This document shows, one piece after another, positions 11,487-24,675 of a stretch of DNA of 64,000 nucleotides (position 1 is its first letter; each line of letters opens with the position of its first letter). Where the stretch lies: the NCBI RefSeq assembly GCF_001411555.2, contig NC_049916.1:9869295-9933294 (forward strand), written 5' to 3'. The position numbers and the translations under genes are program-made. Origin of the DNA: Juglans regia (taxonomy: Eukaryota; Streptophyta; Magnoliopsida; Fagales; Juglandaceae). The notes below the pieces were generated by a model, which saw only the letters and a program-made list of their open reading frames with translations, was not told where the DNA came from and searched no databases.

Positions 11487-13700
11487 AAAGTAGCCCCAAA
11501 AAGTGCATGATGCGAAGGCCAAAACCCACCTCTCCACCACCCTTCACAAGGAAGATTTCTTTATTGAAAACCATTCATTATTGCCCATGGTTTCGCCCTT
11601 TGTTTTGGCTGACACACCCATCATTCTAAGGGTTGTGTTTTAGTTAAAAAGCTTGAAACTTGTTTTAAAAAGATTTGTGATTTATTGAAGTGGATTATGT
11701 TGGTTGTTTTAGTATGCTATTTGGACATCAGATATGATTTTATATGTTGCAATATTTTGGTTTAAGCATGAGAAATGAGGTTTGATAGAATTGCAAAAAA
11801 AAAAAAGAGATTTGGCCTTTGGGTGATTCGGCCTTGGTATGTTTGAAATAGTGGTGATGTGTTTTAATTTCTTCTAATTAGATATTTGGATTTAGTATAA
11901 AAAGAATTTGGTGAGTTTTGGAGTTAGGATGTAAAATCCTTAAATTAGCAAAAAAATAGTCATATTCCCACATGTAGAAGGGTAAAATGGTCATTTTGCT
12001 ATAAGATAGTATTTTTCATGTTTCTAAACTATTAATGAATAAGTTCCTAACATTTAGAAATCTCTACATACAGTTTCTCGTATTTAGTACATTTTACTCT
12101 GTAACGCGACAGTTACGGTACGTTAGCTTCTAACTTACTATCAGATTAATGTGTATGTATATTGGGAAGGAACTAGTGGTTATGTTTTTATGTTATCATA
12201 TATGCTATACTATGCCATGTCACTACATGTATGTCTGTCATACGTTATATTCTACCACGCAATGTTTATCTGCTACCAAATGTTTATATGTTACACATTA
12301 AGTCATGTCACGAAATATTTATTTGTTACACAATATGCTATGTCATGTCACATAATGTTATATGTTTCATATTATGTCATGTCATTCATGTCACGTATAT
12401 GTCACGTTACGTATGTCATGTCATGTCTAGAGTACAAAGTGTGTTTCTAAAATAATATTTTATTAGTCAGTCATGCTTGGGATACTCGTGACGTAATCAC
12501 TACGATTGTTCAAGTATCTCCATTTATAATTCTTGTAAGGTACTTCCAATATAATCATCCTAATTGTTTGAATATCTTTAATCAAATGCTCCTGATGTAA
12601 TCATTCTAATTGTCAAAGTATTACTAGGTACTCCTAACGTCATCATTCTGATTGTTAGAGTACCTCATTTAAATACTCATGGCATAATCATTTTGATTTT
12701 CTGAGTATCTCTAACGGCAGAATCATTCTAATTGTTCACTATCCCTGAAGAAACAACTGGTGGAATCATTTTGATTATCAAAATTTGTTTCAATTTCATG
12801 TTCAGTTCATGATCAGTTTCATGCTAAGTTTCACGTTCAGTTCATTTCAGTTTCATGTTTAGTTCATGTAAAGTTTCATGCTCAATTTCATGTTCAGTAC
12901 ATTTCAGTTTCATTTCCAATTCATGTTTAGTTTCCTATTCAGTTTCAGTTCATGTTATTCCACGTTCAGATTTATGACATGCTTTATTTCCCATCAGTTC
13001 AATTCAGTCTATGCTCAACAAGTTCAAGTCATGCCAGTTCATGACATGTTAAATGTCAAGTCACGTCAAGCTTATGATCATGTATGTATTCATGCTTTTA
13101 TTGTCATGCATGCATCTTTAAACCGTTAGTTTAAGTTGTTTGTTAACTTGCTGAGATTTTTAATCAAATCTCACCATAGTAGTCTCAACTACCATTCTCC
13201 TGGAATGGTAGACCATGTGTTAGGATCAAGAGGTGCACCAGAGGTTGATTGATTGGAGACGGTCAACTAGCCAGCAACGGCACGACGTGGAGCTCATAGC
13301 CTCAATGCTTCAATTTATCATTAGTATTATGGGATCCTTGATTGAGTTGCACGAGCTACTAAATAGATTAACCTAGTAGTTGCTTTAGTTCTTGCTTGTA
13401 CTTAAGGAGCTCGATCTCCAATACTTTTATGATTACAGAACTTTTGGACTTATATTATGATCTTGAACGTCTATCACCTTTAGTTTATCAATTATGTTTC
13501 AAGGTTTTGGTATATATCTTATTTGATGCATAGTATTACTTAAAGAAAAAAATTATCCGCTGTGAATATAGCATATTGCTAGATGCATGTTAGGTGCATT
13601 GTATCTTTATTTTTCATGAATGGGGGGCAAGTAACCTTTTATTGTATATCCCGATGCTTCAAAGTTCGTCCGATCTCAAGTTGAGTTTGGGGGCATCAAA
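11487..13700 (+). mobile_element. 5'-truncated LTR of a second Ty3 family
   Basis: From about 11640 this matches the interior and 3' part of the solo LTR at 19373-23871. Shared items are gtaggatgtaaaatcctta followed by the cccacatgtag run, the sequence gcgacagttacggtacgttagcttctaacttactatcag (near 12105), atgtcacgt-rich simple sequence at 12180-12430 and 12780-13080, and the paired hairpins at 13153-13172 and 13189-13211. It ends at gggggcatcaaa near 13700. Its left part is missing where element 1 abuts, consistent with element 1 having inserted into it. The true left end lies outside the window. Confidence 0.7.
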
Positions 13701-14930
13701 AGGCGTATCAAAGAAATAGGTCACTGGTTTAAAACCACGTGTCCTTAGAAGTTGCACCAAATATTAGGATTGAAATTTTAGTCTTTGTTAGGCTTGAATT
13801 TCTGAAAGTATAAGAGGTAGTACATGGTTCTGATACGCGTGCCCATGTGTTTCAAGAAGTGACTCATGACGCATAGTAGGATACCTTGAAACCCTAGTGG
13901 ATATCAATTAGGAAAATCAGAATCCCCTGATGGATATAGGACAAGGATTAGTTGAAGTTGTACATCTGTTGACTGACCTTCTTAGACATCAGCAACAGCA
14001 GCAAGTGCACGTACCTAGACCCAAAGTTAAGTGTTGTACCTATGAAAAGTTTCTAATTCACCATTACCCAAACTTTTCTGGTAATGAAGGACCTCTAAAG
14101 GCAGAGATATGAATTATTGATCTTGAAAGGATGTACAAGATAGGTGGATGCACTGAGGACCAGAAGGTTTTATGCACTGGATACCTATTTCAAGGAGAAC
14201 TGGAATTTAGTGGGATACCCGAAGACAACTTCTAATAAGAGAACTAGGAACCTTCCTTGCATTGACATGGGAAAGATTTAGAGAAGAGTTTGACAACAGA
14301 CTCTTCTCGTATTCTATCAAACAACAGAACGCGCAGGAGTTCGCATCTTTAACTCAGGGTAATCTGACTATGGAGTAGTACACCGTCAAGTTTATGGCAT
14401 TTGGAAGGTTCGCACTTCAGCCTAAAATTCATAGCCAAGTGGGTTGTCACATAATAGAATACTAGGATCTGGTAAACGTCGCTGCCATAGCAGAGGCATA
14501 GTAGAAATGTTTGACCGCAAAGATCATTTCAGAATGAAAGATGACTTCACCATATGTTGCTGGAGAAAGTCCAGAAAGGAAGAAGATGTCTACTGGACCA
14601 GTAAGGGAAAGGCATCGAGACTAGAAACTCAATGTCGACCACATACCCAATATGTGGAATGTGCGGAAAGAACCATGGAGGCAAGTGCAAACTTACCTTA
14701 GGACTCTATTTCAGATGTGGCCCACCTGGCCACTTGATCAAAAGTTGTCCCAAAAGAGCTTGGAGAAATGGGACTATTCCTCGCAGAGATTCCAAACCAA
14801 AGCCACGGCCTCCAATAGCAGCTCGAGTGTACGCTATCACTCCGGGAGATGCTGATGTTGATGCCCCAAGAACATATGGAGCAGACGCCATTTCTGGAAC
14901 TTTTCTAACACCTATGTACTGTTAAGCTTA
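13701..14930 (+). pseudogene. Ty3 element 2 leader and gag (degenerate)
   Basis: A weak primer-site match (cgtatcaaagaa) follows the LTR end. The gag frame contains CCTYEKFLIHHYPNFSGNEG at about 14030, a TWERFREEFDNRLF-like block near 14270, and a knuckle region with CGMCGKNHGGKC and YFRCGPPGHLIKSC (about 14655-14748). In the second knuckle the first zinc-binding Cys is Tyr. Stops and frameshifts occur throughout. The 14632-14925 frame ends with the TPGDADVDAP linker typical of this family. Confidence 0.72.
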
Positions 14931-16554
14931 GCTAAGGTTGATTGGATTACAATTGATGGTATTATTGCATTATTGTTATTTTGGTGTAATGTCAGGCCAT
15001 TGAGGTTTATAGCTTGTATGTTGTTGGTTTCAAGCGATTCACTACTTTTAGTGACTGTGATTTTGTGTGAGTGTTCAATTTGTAAGCCAAATTGTTACCC
15101 AGGTGGCAAAAGTAACAATTCTAATTAGAAGTATTACTGTTCCTACTAGTGTAAACATAAAATACCCTTTAATAGTACGAGGAAGGATATTAGAGGTTGA
15201 TGAATTAAAATTCCACGTATTGGAGGTTGTTTTTATTCTAAGGATGCAATGGAGTTTGTATTTAGAAGAGTAATGTGATTGGGAGAAGCAATTGCTTTAG
15301 TAGGATTCAGATATGATAAAATTTTTACCCAACCACCATTAGATGGTCTCTGGTGAAGCACTGTATTTGTGGAGACAGATCGCCATTATATTGGAGACAG
15401 ATATGGGGAGAGTAAAATCTTGGTCCTGCGGATTTAAGTGAACAGTGGGAACAGATCCTTTTGATTAGAGTTAGATTTAGAAACAACTCTTCATGGATAT
15501 AAGAGTTTTTCTGACCATAAGAGAGAAGGCCTTAAGTTTAGATTAATGCCTGATCGTTTATCAAGGTACCATCTAAGAGGAGGAACAATTTGTTTTGGTT
15601 ATTAAGGAGTAAACTAGTCCAAGAAAGATAGAATTCCATTGAGGAAATAGAGAAAGTGGATTCAATTGTATATGGATTAAAAATTTTCCAACTATAGTGT
15701 ACCATGTCTATTCTTCTAAGGAAAAGTTTAAAGAGATTAGCCACTGAAGTTTTAGATTCAGAGAGTATATCAGTATGACTCAATCTACCTTCACAGATGG
15801 AATTTTAGTACAAATTGTTGATTAGAAAGAGAGAGAGAGTTAAGGAACGACATGATCTTAGTGGTAGAAATATGTGGTAAATAACTATTTAAGAAGCAAG
15901 GAAAGTAGTGGCTTCGCTTAGGTAAGGATTCAGTGTCCTAGACGGTTAGCCTAGAACTAATTCAGTTTAGGCCGTAACCTTTGTGAGTGTTATATTCTTC
16001 TCTTATATGGTGGTAGTTATTATGTGAACCGATCTTATGGATATAGATAGGAACGGTGTAAGTTATGTGAGGAAGGCTGCCTGATTAAGAACATTACCCA
16101 CCTTTACACCTGACCATTAGGATGGGTTAGGATGGGTTCAAAACAAGGATGGCACGGGACAGAGCTGAATCCAACCGAGCGGTAGAAGAATGGGCCGTAG
16201 CCACCAATCTTGAACCCATGATGTCAAGGTCATCTATATCATCTACTCACTGAGGATGACTGCTCTTGGAAGGTCACATACCAAATAGCAACGACGAGGT
16301 GGTCGAGCAACACTTTCGCCTCTGGACCTTTTGGTAACATGGTGTGGGATTCGAATGATTATGCATTCTACTACTTGTCGCAGTAGCATGTTATGTCGAT
16401 GGACATCGACTCACCCCCGTCAACACCAACCAGTGACGATACGTCCAGTGATGGATAATAGGCTTAGTGAGCAGCATCTTCTCCTTTGTTTAGTATGGTT
16501 TTTTTAGTACTTGCGTCGGTTTTGAGGATGAAATCTTTTATTAGGAGGGGAGAA
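14931..16554 (+). pseudogene. Ty3 element 2 pol wreckage to the polypurine tract
   Basis: A block around 15150-15270 (PLIVRGRILEVDELKFHVLEVVFIL) resembles the end of the protease. RT, RNase H and most of integrase cannot be recognised. Around 15800-15900 there may be a decayed chromodomain, a weak call. Near 16350 the string WDSNDYAFYYLSQ and the Ser/Asp-rich stretch after it resemble the acidic tail of element 1. The region ends with gaggatgaaatctttt and a purine tract (taggaggggagaa), the usual run-in to a 3' LTR. Confidence 0.5.
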
Positions 16555-16997
16555 TATAACAACCCACCAGAAATTCAAGAGATGAGTTTCTTTAGACTTC
16601 AAGTTGGTTGTGGTCGGGTAGAGTAGCATCCTCAGGGCAACAATTTTCTTTGTGTGTGTGCCTATGAGCAAATGAGGGCCTATGTGGCAAATGAATGCCT
16701 ATGAGCAAAGATTATGAACAACTATATGTGTGACAAGTAATCGTGTGGAGAAAGAATGATACTTGGCCTAAATAGGCTAAATACTAGTTTTTACTGGTTG
16801 TCTACTTATATGGAGATGGGTAACTCCTCGCCATTATATTTCTATTGTGTTTTTATCTATTTTGTATGAAGAAAGGCAATGTCCCAAAAGGGTGATTCCT
16901 CGGCATGCCTATATATATATATATATATGTATTATATCTATATACATATGTTTTCACTAAAAGGGTGATTCCTCGCCAGGTTTTGAGGATGCACGTA
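16555..16997 (+). mobile_element. Left part of an LTR interrupted by the hAT element
   Basis: The sequence after the purine tract begins TATAACAACCCACC, a decayed form of the TGTAACACCC-type LTR start. It contains repeats of a gggtgattcctcgccat motif (16815, 16888, 16960) that resumes as ggtgattcctctccat at 40843, across the hAT insertion. An (AT)n run lies at 16911-16929. The LTR therefore continues at 40837. Confidence 0.55.
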
Positions 16998-17170
16998 GCT
17001 GCAAGTAGAGGTGTAATCGGTCTGGTTCAGTTTTGGACAAAATTTAGGACCAAACCGATATGTACGGTTTTACATTTTTCAAAACCGATTACGCATCAGT
17101 TACCCTCCTAAACTTGTATCTCTGGTTTTACTAGTTTCCGGTCCAGTTTTTCAATTTTTTACTAAAATAA

Positions 17171-17450
17171 TCCATATACACAAACTATCAAACAAACAAT
17201 CTGTTTTACAATGCAATCCATATACACAAATTATCAAACACACACACACACACACACACACAGACATATACACTGAAACACAAACACACATATAAATCCA
17301 AATATTCAGTTACCTTTGAAAGCTCAAATTTTCTAATACACTGACACACGCACGTAGGCATATACATATATACAAACACACAGACACACAAAGACACACA
17401 CAAAAACACATAAATTCAAACAAGCTAATCCACATACACAAACACAGACT
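17171..17450. repeat. CA-rich microsatellite zone
   Basis: A clean (CA)n run lies near 17238-17262, inside about 280 bp of imperfect acaca/tacaca repeats in the left arm of the hAT element. A poly(G) run of 13 follows at about 17495-17507. The zone has no stops on the minus strand over 67 codons, but the frame is only simple sequence. Confidence 0.8.
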
Positions 17451-17717
17451 TCTAGCCATTAGCAACTTACGGACTCAAGTTCATGCATATGGAGAGGGGG
17501 GGGGGGGAGAATTATAGAAGCTTCCCATCAACAATAAACTCCACTTTTAGGTAATTTCACAATCACAATCACAAGACCCGAGTAACACAAACACAATCAC
17601 AAAACCATAATGATTCATATAACTTGAATAATTTCAAATAACTTAAATAAGTGAAATGAAAAGAAACAATGGAGAAAAATTACCATGAGGAATTGAAGAT
17701 AGAGAGACATGAGTTGA

Positions 17718-18015
17718 GGCCATAAGTCCGTGAGGGGAGGTTTTATGATGACAGTGATTTCGTGAGCTCACGGTATGTGCGACTGCCGATGAGGGGAGGT
17801 AGAGAGATGAAGAGTGACGTAGAGAGATGGAGACAAGAGGGCAAAGTAGAGGCAGAGACTAGAGAGGCGAGGACGAGAGACCAGAGCGAGGAGAGGCCGT
17901 AAGTCCTGAGGGGAGGTTCGACGACGACAACGATGTCGTGAGCTCATGGTATGTGTGACGGTCGGTGAGGGGTGGTAGAGAGACAGAGACGAGAGGGAGA
18001 CTAGAGAGGTGGATA
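17718..18015. repeat. Direct duplication, about 174-bp period, in the hAT left arm
   Basis: Two copies of a GC-richer block, each beginning ggccataagtcc/ggccgtaagtcc and running through gaggggaggtt..gtgagctcacggtatgtg and gagagatg/gagagacagagacgag, start at about 17718 and 17892. The open frames they create on the minus strand (17768-18119) are repetitive Ser/Leu-rich translations without a recognisable domain. Confidence 0.65.
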
Positions 18016-19372
18016 CAAGAGACGAGAGTGAGGAGAGAGGCACCGTTTGAAATTGTTTTAGGGTTTATAGTATAAACTGGAATTGTGAGAGGAAAGGGTG
18101 TCGTTTCCTTTGGTTTCAACTTTCAATTGTTTTGTTCTTTTTTTTTAAATGATCATTAAAAGAATTTTGATGGTTTGGGAAATTGATAATTATAATTTAT
18201 ATATATTTATAATACATTTAATACATAGTTAATAGTTATAGACTATAGTGATTTGGTTATAGTGATTAATAGTGATTTAGTTATAGTGATTATTGATTAG
18301 TATAACTATAGTCTATATTAGACTATTAGTATTAGTTATATATTGTGATGCCCTGGATTTTCACTAAGATTCCATTCGTAATTCTTGTGGATATTATTTA
18401 TCTATTTATTTATTTATTTGGGTTATTGGCTAAGTGTTGGAAGAATCCTTTAGGCCACTTTCTATTTTTGTTGGATTGGATCTTGGAGTTCTAAGTTAAA
18501 AATCCCACAAGAGAAAAATAGAAGAAAAGGCCCATAGGAATCCGGCCCATTAAGGACTTTGGCTTTGAAATGCTCAAGTTTACCCTCTAGGCAAGGAGAT
18601 GGCACCACTTGGCTTCAAGAAGGAGTTTTTGGTCATTTTATGAAAATCACTTCTCATTTGGAACTTTGGGAAAAGACAAGGATGACGTTTGTCAAGCATG
18701 CATTGGATTTCTAGAAGAAAAAATGGAAGAAGTAAGGGAGAATTCGGCTTTCTAGAAGAGTTGGCCAAGTGTCATGCATGCAAATGAAATGTGAAGAGTT
18801 TTGTCTTGGGAAAGGGCAAAATCTTGAATAGGGAAGTGGAACCTAGGGAAGAAGCACCTAGGTTAGCACATTGGTGCCACTTGGCAAGCATGCTTGAAGG
18901 TTTTTAGAAAAAGCTAAGGAGATGGTGGAGGATGTAGGGTTCGGCACACACCCATTTCACCAACACACATGCCACATGTCTCACATGCACACCTCACATG
19001 TAGATACATTGAACCTAGATGTAAAAGTGGATGAGAAAAAAAATGATGGGACATGGTTTCGGGAACACTGATGGACTATACAAGCACCAACAAGGAGACG
19101 GAGGAGGATGTAGGGTTCAACACAGGCCCATTTCACCTACCCACATTCCAAGGAGTTGTCCATGCCACTCACCCTCCCAAGCACCTCCACCTCACTCCAC
19201 TTGTTCTTAGTGAAGAGTTCCAAGAAGATTTTGCATAAGGAAGACAAATGTGAGATTTTCAAAAAGATTTACATTGGAATACTAAGAGACTTTCAAATCC
19301 CTAAGATACACGCTCACCCAAGTTATTTTCTGCAATTTTACCATTTATCATTCATGCATAAGTAGAGGAAAA

Positions 19373-22300
19373 TGTAACAGCCCGCTAAAAATTCATTGGT
19401 GAAATTTCTATTGACTTTAGAAATCTTTTGGAAAACCCATAAGTTTTTACGAATCGATCAATCGCTCAGGTTTTAGTCTATCGTCATAATCAGTGTTATC
19501 ACTCATTGTGGTGCTAGATTTGTGAGTTTAATTATTTGAGATAGTTAGAAGTGTCAGACTGCGTTATGGTCTGCGCCATTAGACTCAGTGGATTATTTAG
19601 GATTTTATGGCGCAATAACCATTTTTCATAATTCCGGACGAAAGGTCTGTTAGAAATTGTGAAATTATTTTTAGGGGCAATTCGGGATTGAATTTCGGTA
19701 AACGATTTTCACTATAGGTTAATATGAATATTTAGAATTTTTCAGTACTAAGTTTATTATGTATCTTTTGGAGTGAATAGTAACCTCGATAAGCGCACCC
19801 ACTACAGTGTTTTCAAAATCATAGTGGGAAATATCCAAATTAGATTGGAGGAGTTTTATTTGGACACTTGGCAAGATCTTAGTCATACTTAGTGAATAGT
19901 ATTAGACACTTGGCACCATGAGGAACCATTAGATGGATTTGTAAAGGAAGTCAAGGTGTGAGATCATGCCACCTAAGCAAAGCTCTATTTCATCTGATCA
20001 ACTAAATTGTGCCAGACCAAAGAGGGTTTCAACCCTAGCAAAACCCTAAATGGTTGGAATCCAATTGAAACCCCAAAAGCTTGGTTGAAACCAAAACCCT
20101 AAATGGTTTTCCCAAACCCTAAAGTTGGCCTCCAAACCCTTTTTAATCTGATTTCTAGTATTGTGTTTAATCACTTGATTAAATCACTTCCACATGCTAT
20201 TAATTAATCAAATCCTTGTTATGACATCATTATTCAACCTTTTAAACCTTGGAAATTTGATTGGACCAAGAAAAATTAGTTTTGGACTTGATAGCATCTC
20301 AAACCCTAACCAAACCCCCTTTAAACCCCAAATTGAAGCCCACTTGGTGGGGCCCACCAAGGCCCACGAAATTGGCACCATGGCAAAGCTTTTTGGAGAA
20401 GTTTCCTCCCCCACATGGCAGACCATCCACTGCCATTGGCTGCACCCAATAGTGCCTTGATGTGAAGGAGAAATCCACTCCATCAACCTCCATCTTTCAC
20501 AACTGCTGCAGGCAGTCTTTGCCCCTCACTATTCTCCACTTTATGTCACATAGCCACCTCCAATCGAGGGTCATTCCAGCCCACAACTTCCCCCTACAGG
20601 AGTCTATAGTCGTGCAAGGCACTTTTCATTCCATTTTATCACTTCTTTCCCCCGTTCTTAGAGAGAAACCCAAAAGAGCTCTCTCGGGCAGATTTCTGGG
20701 TCTTTTTGCGTGGCCATTTTCGATCCTTTGTAAGTATTATATCACAATGACTTCTTCATAAAAGTTGTTCGTATTTGAGTCTAGTTTCCGTGGATATCAT
20801 ATTAGTCTCATTCCATGCTCATTTTATTGGTCAAAAGTATTTTTAACCATGGAAAGGTCATTCCGGGCGTGAAACGGGAGAGTATGTTATGTTTTGGAAG
20901 TTTTGACCAAGCTAATGGACATATCTTGGTCCAAAACTTTTATGGAGTGTTGTTAACATGTGTTTATGAATGTTCATTGAGGTTTTGTTGCATGAATTAA
21001 GCTTTTGATGATAGATTTTCTTAGAGTTAGAAACTTGAAAACTGGAAGTGGAAAAACAGTTTCTGTTTTGTGAAAGTTGGAATATTTCGTGGTTTGATCT
21101 TATTCCAAAGGCTTTGATATTTTTATTTGATGATCCTAACCCTCCTATATATAATTTAGGATGTTATTTCGAAGATATTTGGTATTAGTTTTAAATATAT
21201 GATTTTCTATGCAAGAGGATTTCGGTTAGGCCTAAAATTTGATGTTTTTGAGTTAGATCCGTGTTTTATTAAATTTTAGCCATGTGATTTTAAGTTTGAT
21301 GGCTGGATCTTCTTTAGGACACATTTTTAAACCATGTGATGTGTTAGTTTGAAGATCACATATCTTTAAGCCATGGATCAAGAGATTGATCAAAGTTAGT
21401 TGGGAAAAACAGTTTTTGTTTTGGACTAGGTTTAAAACCAAAAACTCCAAGTGTTGTTTTGTGATTTTTGGTGAGTTTTGTTTGATGATTTAAAGCATGG
21501 TTGATCTTAGAATGATGTTATGAATATGTTAGAAGTATGATTAGATTTTTTGGAATTCTTGGAAATGTTTTTATTAAGGTCAAAACTTGTGATTCAAGGG
21601 TTTACTTTTTGTTAAAAAGTTTGGATCTTTTTACAAAAAGATCCTTGTTACAAAATTTTGGTTTAATCATGGGTTTTGAATATGGAAGAAATTGCAACCA
21701 AAATCAAGAGAAATTGTCTATGTAAGTTTTGGCCATAGTGAGTTTTCATAGTTGTGATTGGTTTTAAATTTTTCTGAGTTGATATTTGAGTTTGAGACAA
21801 AATTTACATGAGGAATGTTAATTTTGGTAATTTTTGGAATTAGGATGTCAAATCCTTAAGTTAGAGGTAAAATGGTCATTTGCCCACATGTAGGGGTAAA
21901 ATGGTAATTTTACTCTAATTTTACTCTAAGTTGTCTTGTGTTTCGCGCTTTATTCTAGTAGAACGCGACGATCAAGGTAAGTTAGCTTTTAACTTACTAT
22001 CAGTTTAATGTGTATGAGTGATAAGTAAGGGAACTAAATTGTATGTATGCATGTTATCATATGTGCCATGCCAAGTCATTACATATTTATCTGTTACACA
22101 GAATTTATTCTGTCATGAATTATTCATCTGTTACACAAGATATTCTGTCACGTATTCCTATACATTGCAAGTATGTCATGTTAAGTTAAGTATGCCATCT
22201 GTTACATGTATTTCATGTCACGTAATATTCACTGTCACATGTTACACCATGTTAAGAAATGTTGTCTGTTATATGGTATGCCATGTTACGAAATGTTGCA

Positions 22301-23871
22301 TGTTACATGTATGCCATATTATGAAATGTACTCTGTTACATTTATGTCTTGAAGTATGTCATGTCTGTCATCTTACGTTCATGTCACGTTATGCTACGTC
22401 AGGACTTTTGTCTTTTATGTCATGTTCATGTTACGTCACGTTACGAAATGTCATGTATGCCAGTTAAGTTATTCATGTCAATCACGACCCTAAGCGCTAG
22501 GATGGGGTAATATCCTAGTGGAACTCCTTTGTTCACGCTTGGAGTGTCTAAATAGGTGTGAAATTCCCTGGGTTGACGAAGTACAGTCAACAGGTTGCGA
22601 ATGGGGCCTAATTAGCTGGTCACCGGAGCGCGCCAGGCACTAACGCCGATGGTGCCACACATTATGTTATGTGTGTCCACAGCAAGTGTGGCACAAACAA
22701 ATAAGTCATGGGGCCACAACAACTGTGGAGCATGAAGTATGGGGCCACAACAACTGTGGAGCATACACTACGTGAGACACAGCAATTGTGACACGTAGAA
22801 TACGTGGGGCCACAACAACTGTGGAGTACGTATTAACGCACTCACAGCTGGTATAGAAACCTGTGATGTGATGCGGTAATCGGCAGGGACACACGGCTCA
22901 AGGGGACCTGTGTAGCACCCATATGGTCACTTTAATGATTAAGTCTATTGAATAAGATTTCAAGTTCATGTATTTCACGTTCAAGTCATGTTTCAAGTTC
23001 ACGTTATGTTATGTTCAAGTTTACGTTCACGCAATCATGGTAATCCCATGAGACAAGAATATGTTTCAAGTTCATGTTATGTTATGTTCACGTTTACGTT
23101 ATGTTCCAAGTTCACATTTATATTATGTCATGCTCAAGTTCATGTTCAAATTATGCATGTTCACGTTCACGTTATGTTTCAAGTCCATGTTATATTTCAA
23201 GTTCACGTTCATGCTATGTTTCAAGTCCATGTTATGTTTCAAGTCACGTTCATGCTAAGCTTCAGTTTCAGTTTAAGTTATGCCAGTTATGTTATGTTAT
23301 GATTACTTATGATTTGATTATGCATTCATGCTTTTACTGCCATGCATGCATCATTAACCTGTGTGGAAGTTTTTTGTTAACTTGCTGAGATTTGTAATCA
23401 AATCTCACTGTGGTAGTCCCAACTACCATTCCCCCCGAATGGTAGATTTTGTTATAGGATCTGAAGGAGAACAGAGAATCGACCAACTGGAAACGGTCGA
23501 CTAAGCGACGGTGCGACGTAGATGGTAGTACAGTAGTTACCTCAGATTACTACTTGTATTTGTGGAGTTCAATCTCCAGCACTCTTTTGATCACAACCTT
23601 ATGGACTATTATTGTGATCTTAGTTGTTTAGTATGTCATTAAGTATGGAGTATGTTTTAAGTATTTGGGATATTTTAGTTTGGTGCATAGTATTGCTAAA
23701 GAAAAAAGAAAAAAAAGAAATTTATTATCCGCTGCGAATATTGCATAATGCTAGATGGATGTTAGGAACATTGCATCTTATATGTCATGAACGGGGGCAA
23801 GTAACCTTGTGTTGCATGTCCCGACACTTCAGATGTCCGTCCGATCCCAAGCGGAATCTGGGGGCATCACA
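19373..23871 (+). mobile_element. Solo LTR-A (4.5 kb)
   Basis: The ends are TGTAACAGCCCGC at 19373 and GGGGGCATCACA at 23871. The perfect duplication GAAAA flanks it at 19368-19372 and 23872-23876. The LTR is 4499 bp and has no internal domain. It is related to the truncated LTR at 11487-13700. It holds atgtcacgtt-like simple sequence (22036-22460, 22960-23290), a palindromic minisatellite (22672-22830) and paired hairpins (23387-23406 and 23423-23445). Frames such as 22018-22467 reflect the simple sequence and are not genes. Confidence 0.88.
22672..22830. repeat. Palindromic 31-bp minisatellite in LTR-A
   Basis: About five units with the core ggggCCACAacaacTGTGGagca occur at roughly 31-bp spacing (clear starts at 22710 and 22741, then 22772 and 22804). 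Each unit is itself an inverted repeat, CCACA..TGTGG, so the array could form a row of hairpins. Confidence 0.7.
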
Positions 23872-24667
23872 GAAAAGGTTCTAGAAGGGCGTGGAAGAGA
23901 CAATGCATAAAAATTACCCTTCTACCCCTAGGCCACCACATTGCCACATGTCATATGTTTAGTTCTTGAGAAGCATAAGTGAGAGAGTCACCTACGGAAC
24001 ATGCATAGGAAGAAGAAGCTTCTTGCATAGGGAAGAGTAAGGGACATGCATGGGAAAAGGAAAAGATACATAGGAAAAAGGAAAAGACACATGAGAAAAG
24101 GAAGAGGAGCATGGGGAACACGCACCCCCATCCTACATGTCTTTTGCCACTTGGTAAGCATGCACAAGTCTAGAAGGTTCAAGCCTAGGGTTAGGATTTA
24201 TCAAATGACAATTTTGCCCTAGAGATTCATTGAATTTGGACCATATGGGGAGCATGCCCAAGAAACCTCTTAGGATTTCAAATTTTGATAAGATACCACG
24301 CCACATATCACTCATGCAGAGGATCTTTTACATTTCCCAAGGAGAGACAATGGAGGGTCTTTGACACATGGCGTCCATGCAAGGATATCCTTAGATTTCC
24401 TAGGAAAGTGAAGAGGATTTTGAATTTTCAATGAGTCATGCCACTTGGCAAGATTATTATTTCCAAGAATACTTTTGTGGTCCCTATAGACTAGAAAAGG
24501 CACCACTTGTCTTACATGCAGACCCACATGCATCAACTATGCCACTTGTCCAACATGCAGACCCACCATATGCCATCTGTACAGCATGCAATAGCTAAAA
24601 ATCTAAGGCCATTCACTTGGCAATAAAGCTAAAGCAAGAAGAAAGAGAGAGTTTGGGCTATTTTTAG

Positions 24668-24675
24668 TATAAAAA
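24668..24675 (+). promoter_or_regulatory. TATA box of the LTR-B promoter
   Basis: TATAAAAA in the context ttttagTATAAAAAcacccctttcatc, followed by a leader-like stretch. The position within the LTR resembles that in element 1. Confidence 0.55.

Noticed and set aside
22018..22467. 149-codon plus-strand open frame
   Set aside because: It lies in atgtcacgtt-type simple sequence of solo LTR-A. Its Cys/His/Met-rich translation is caused by the repeat.
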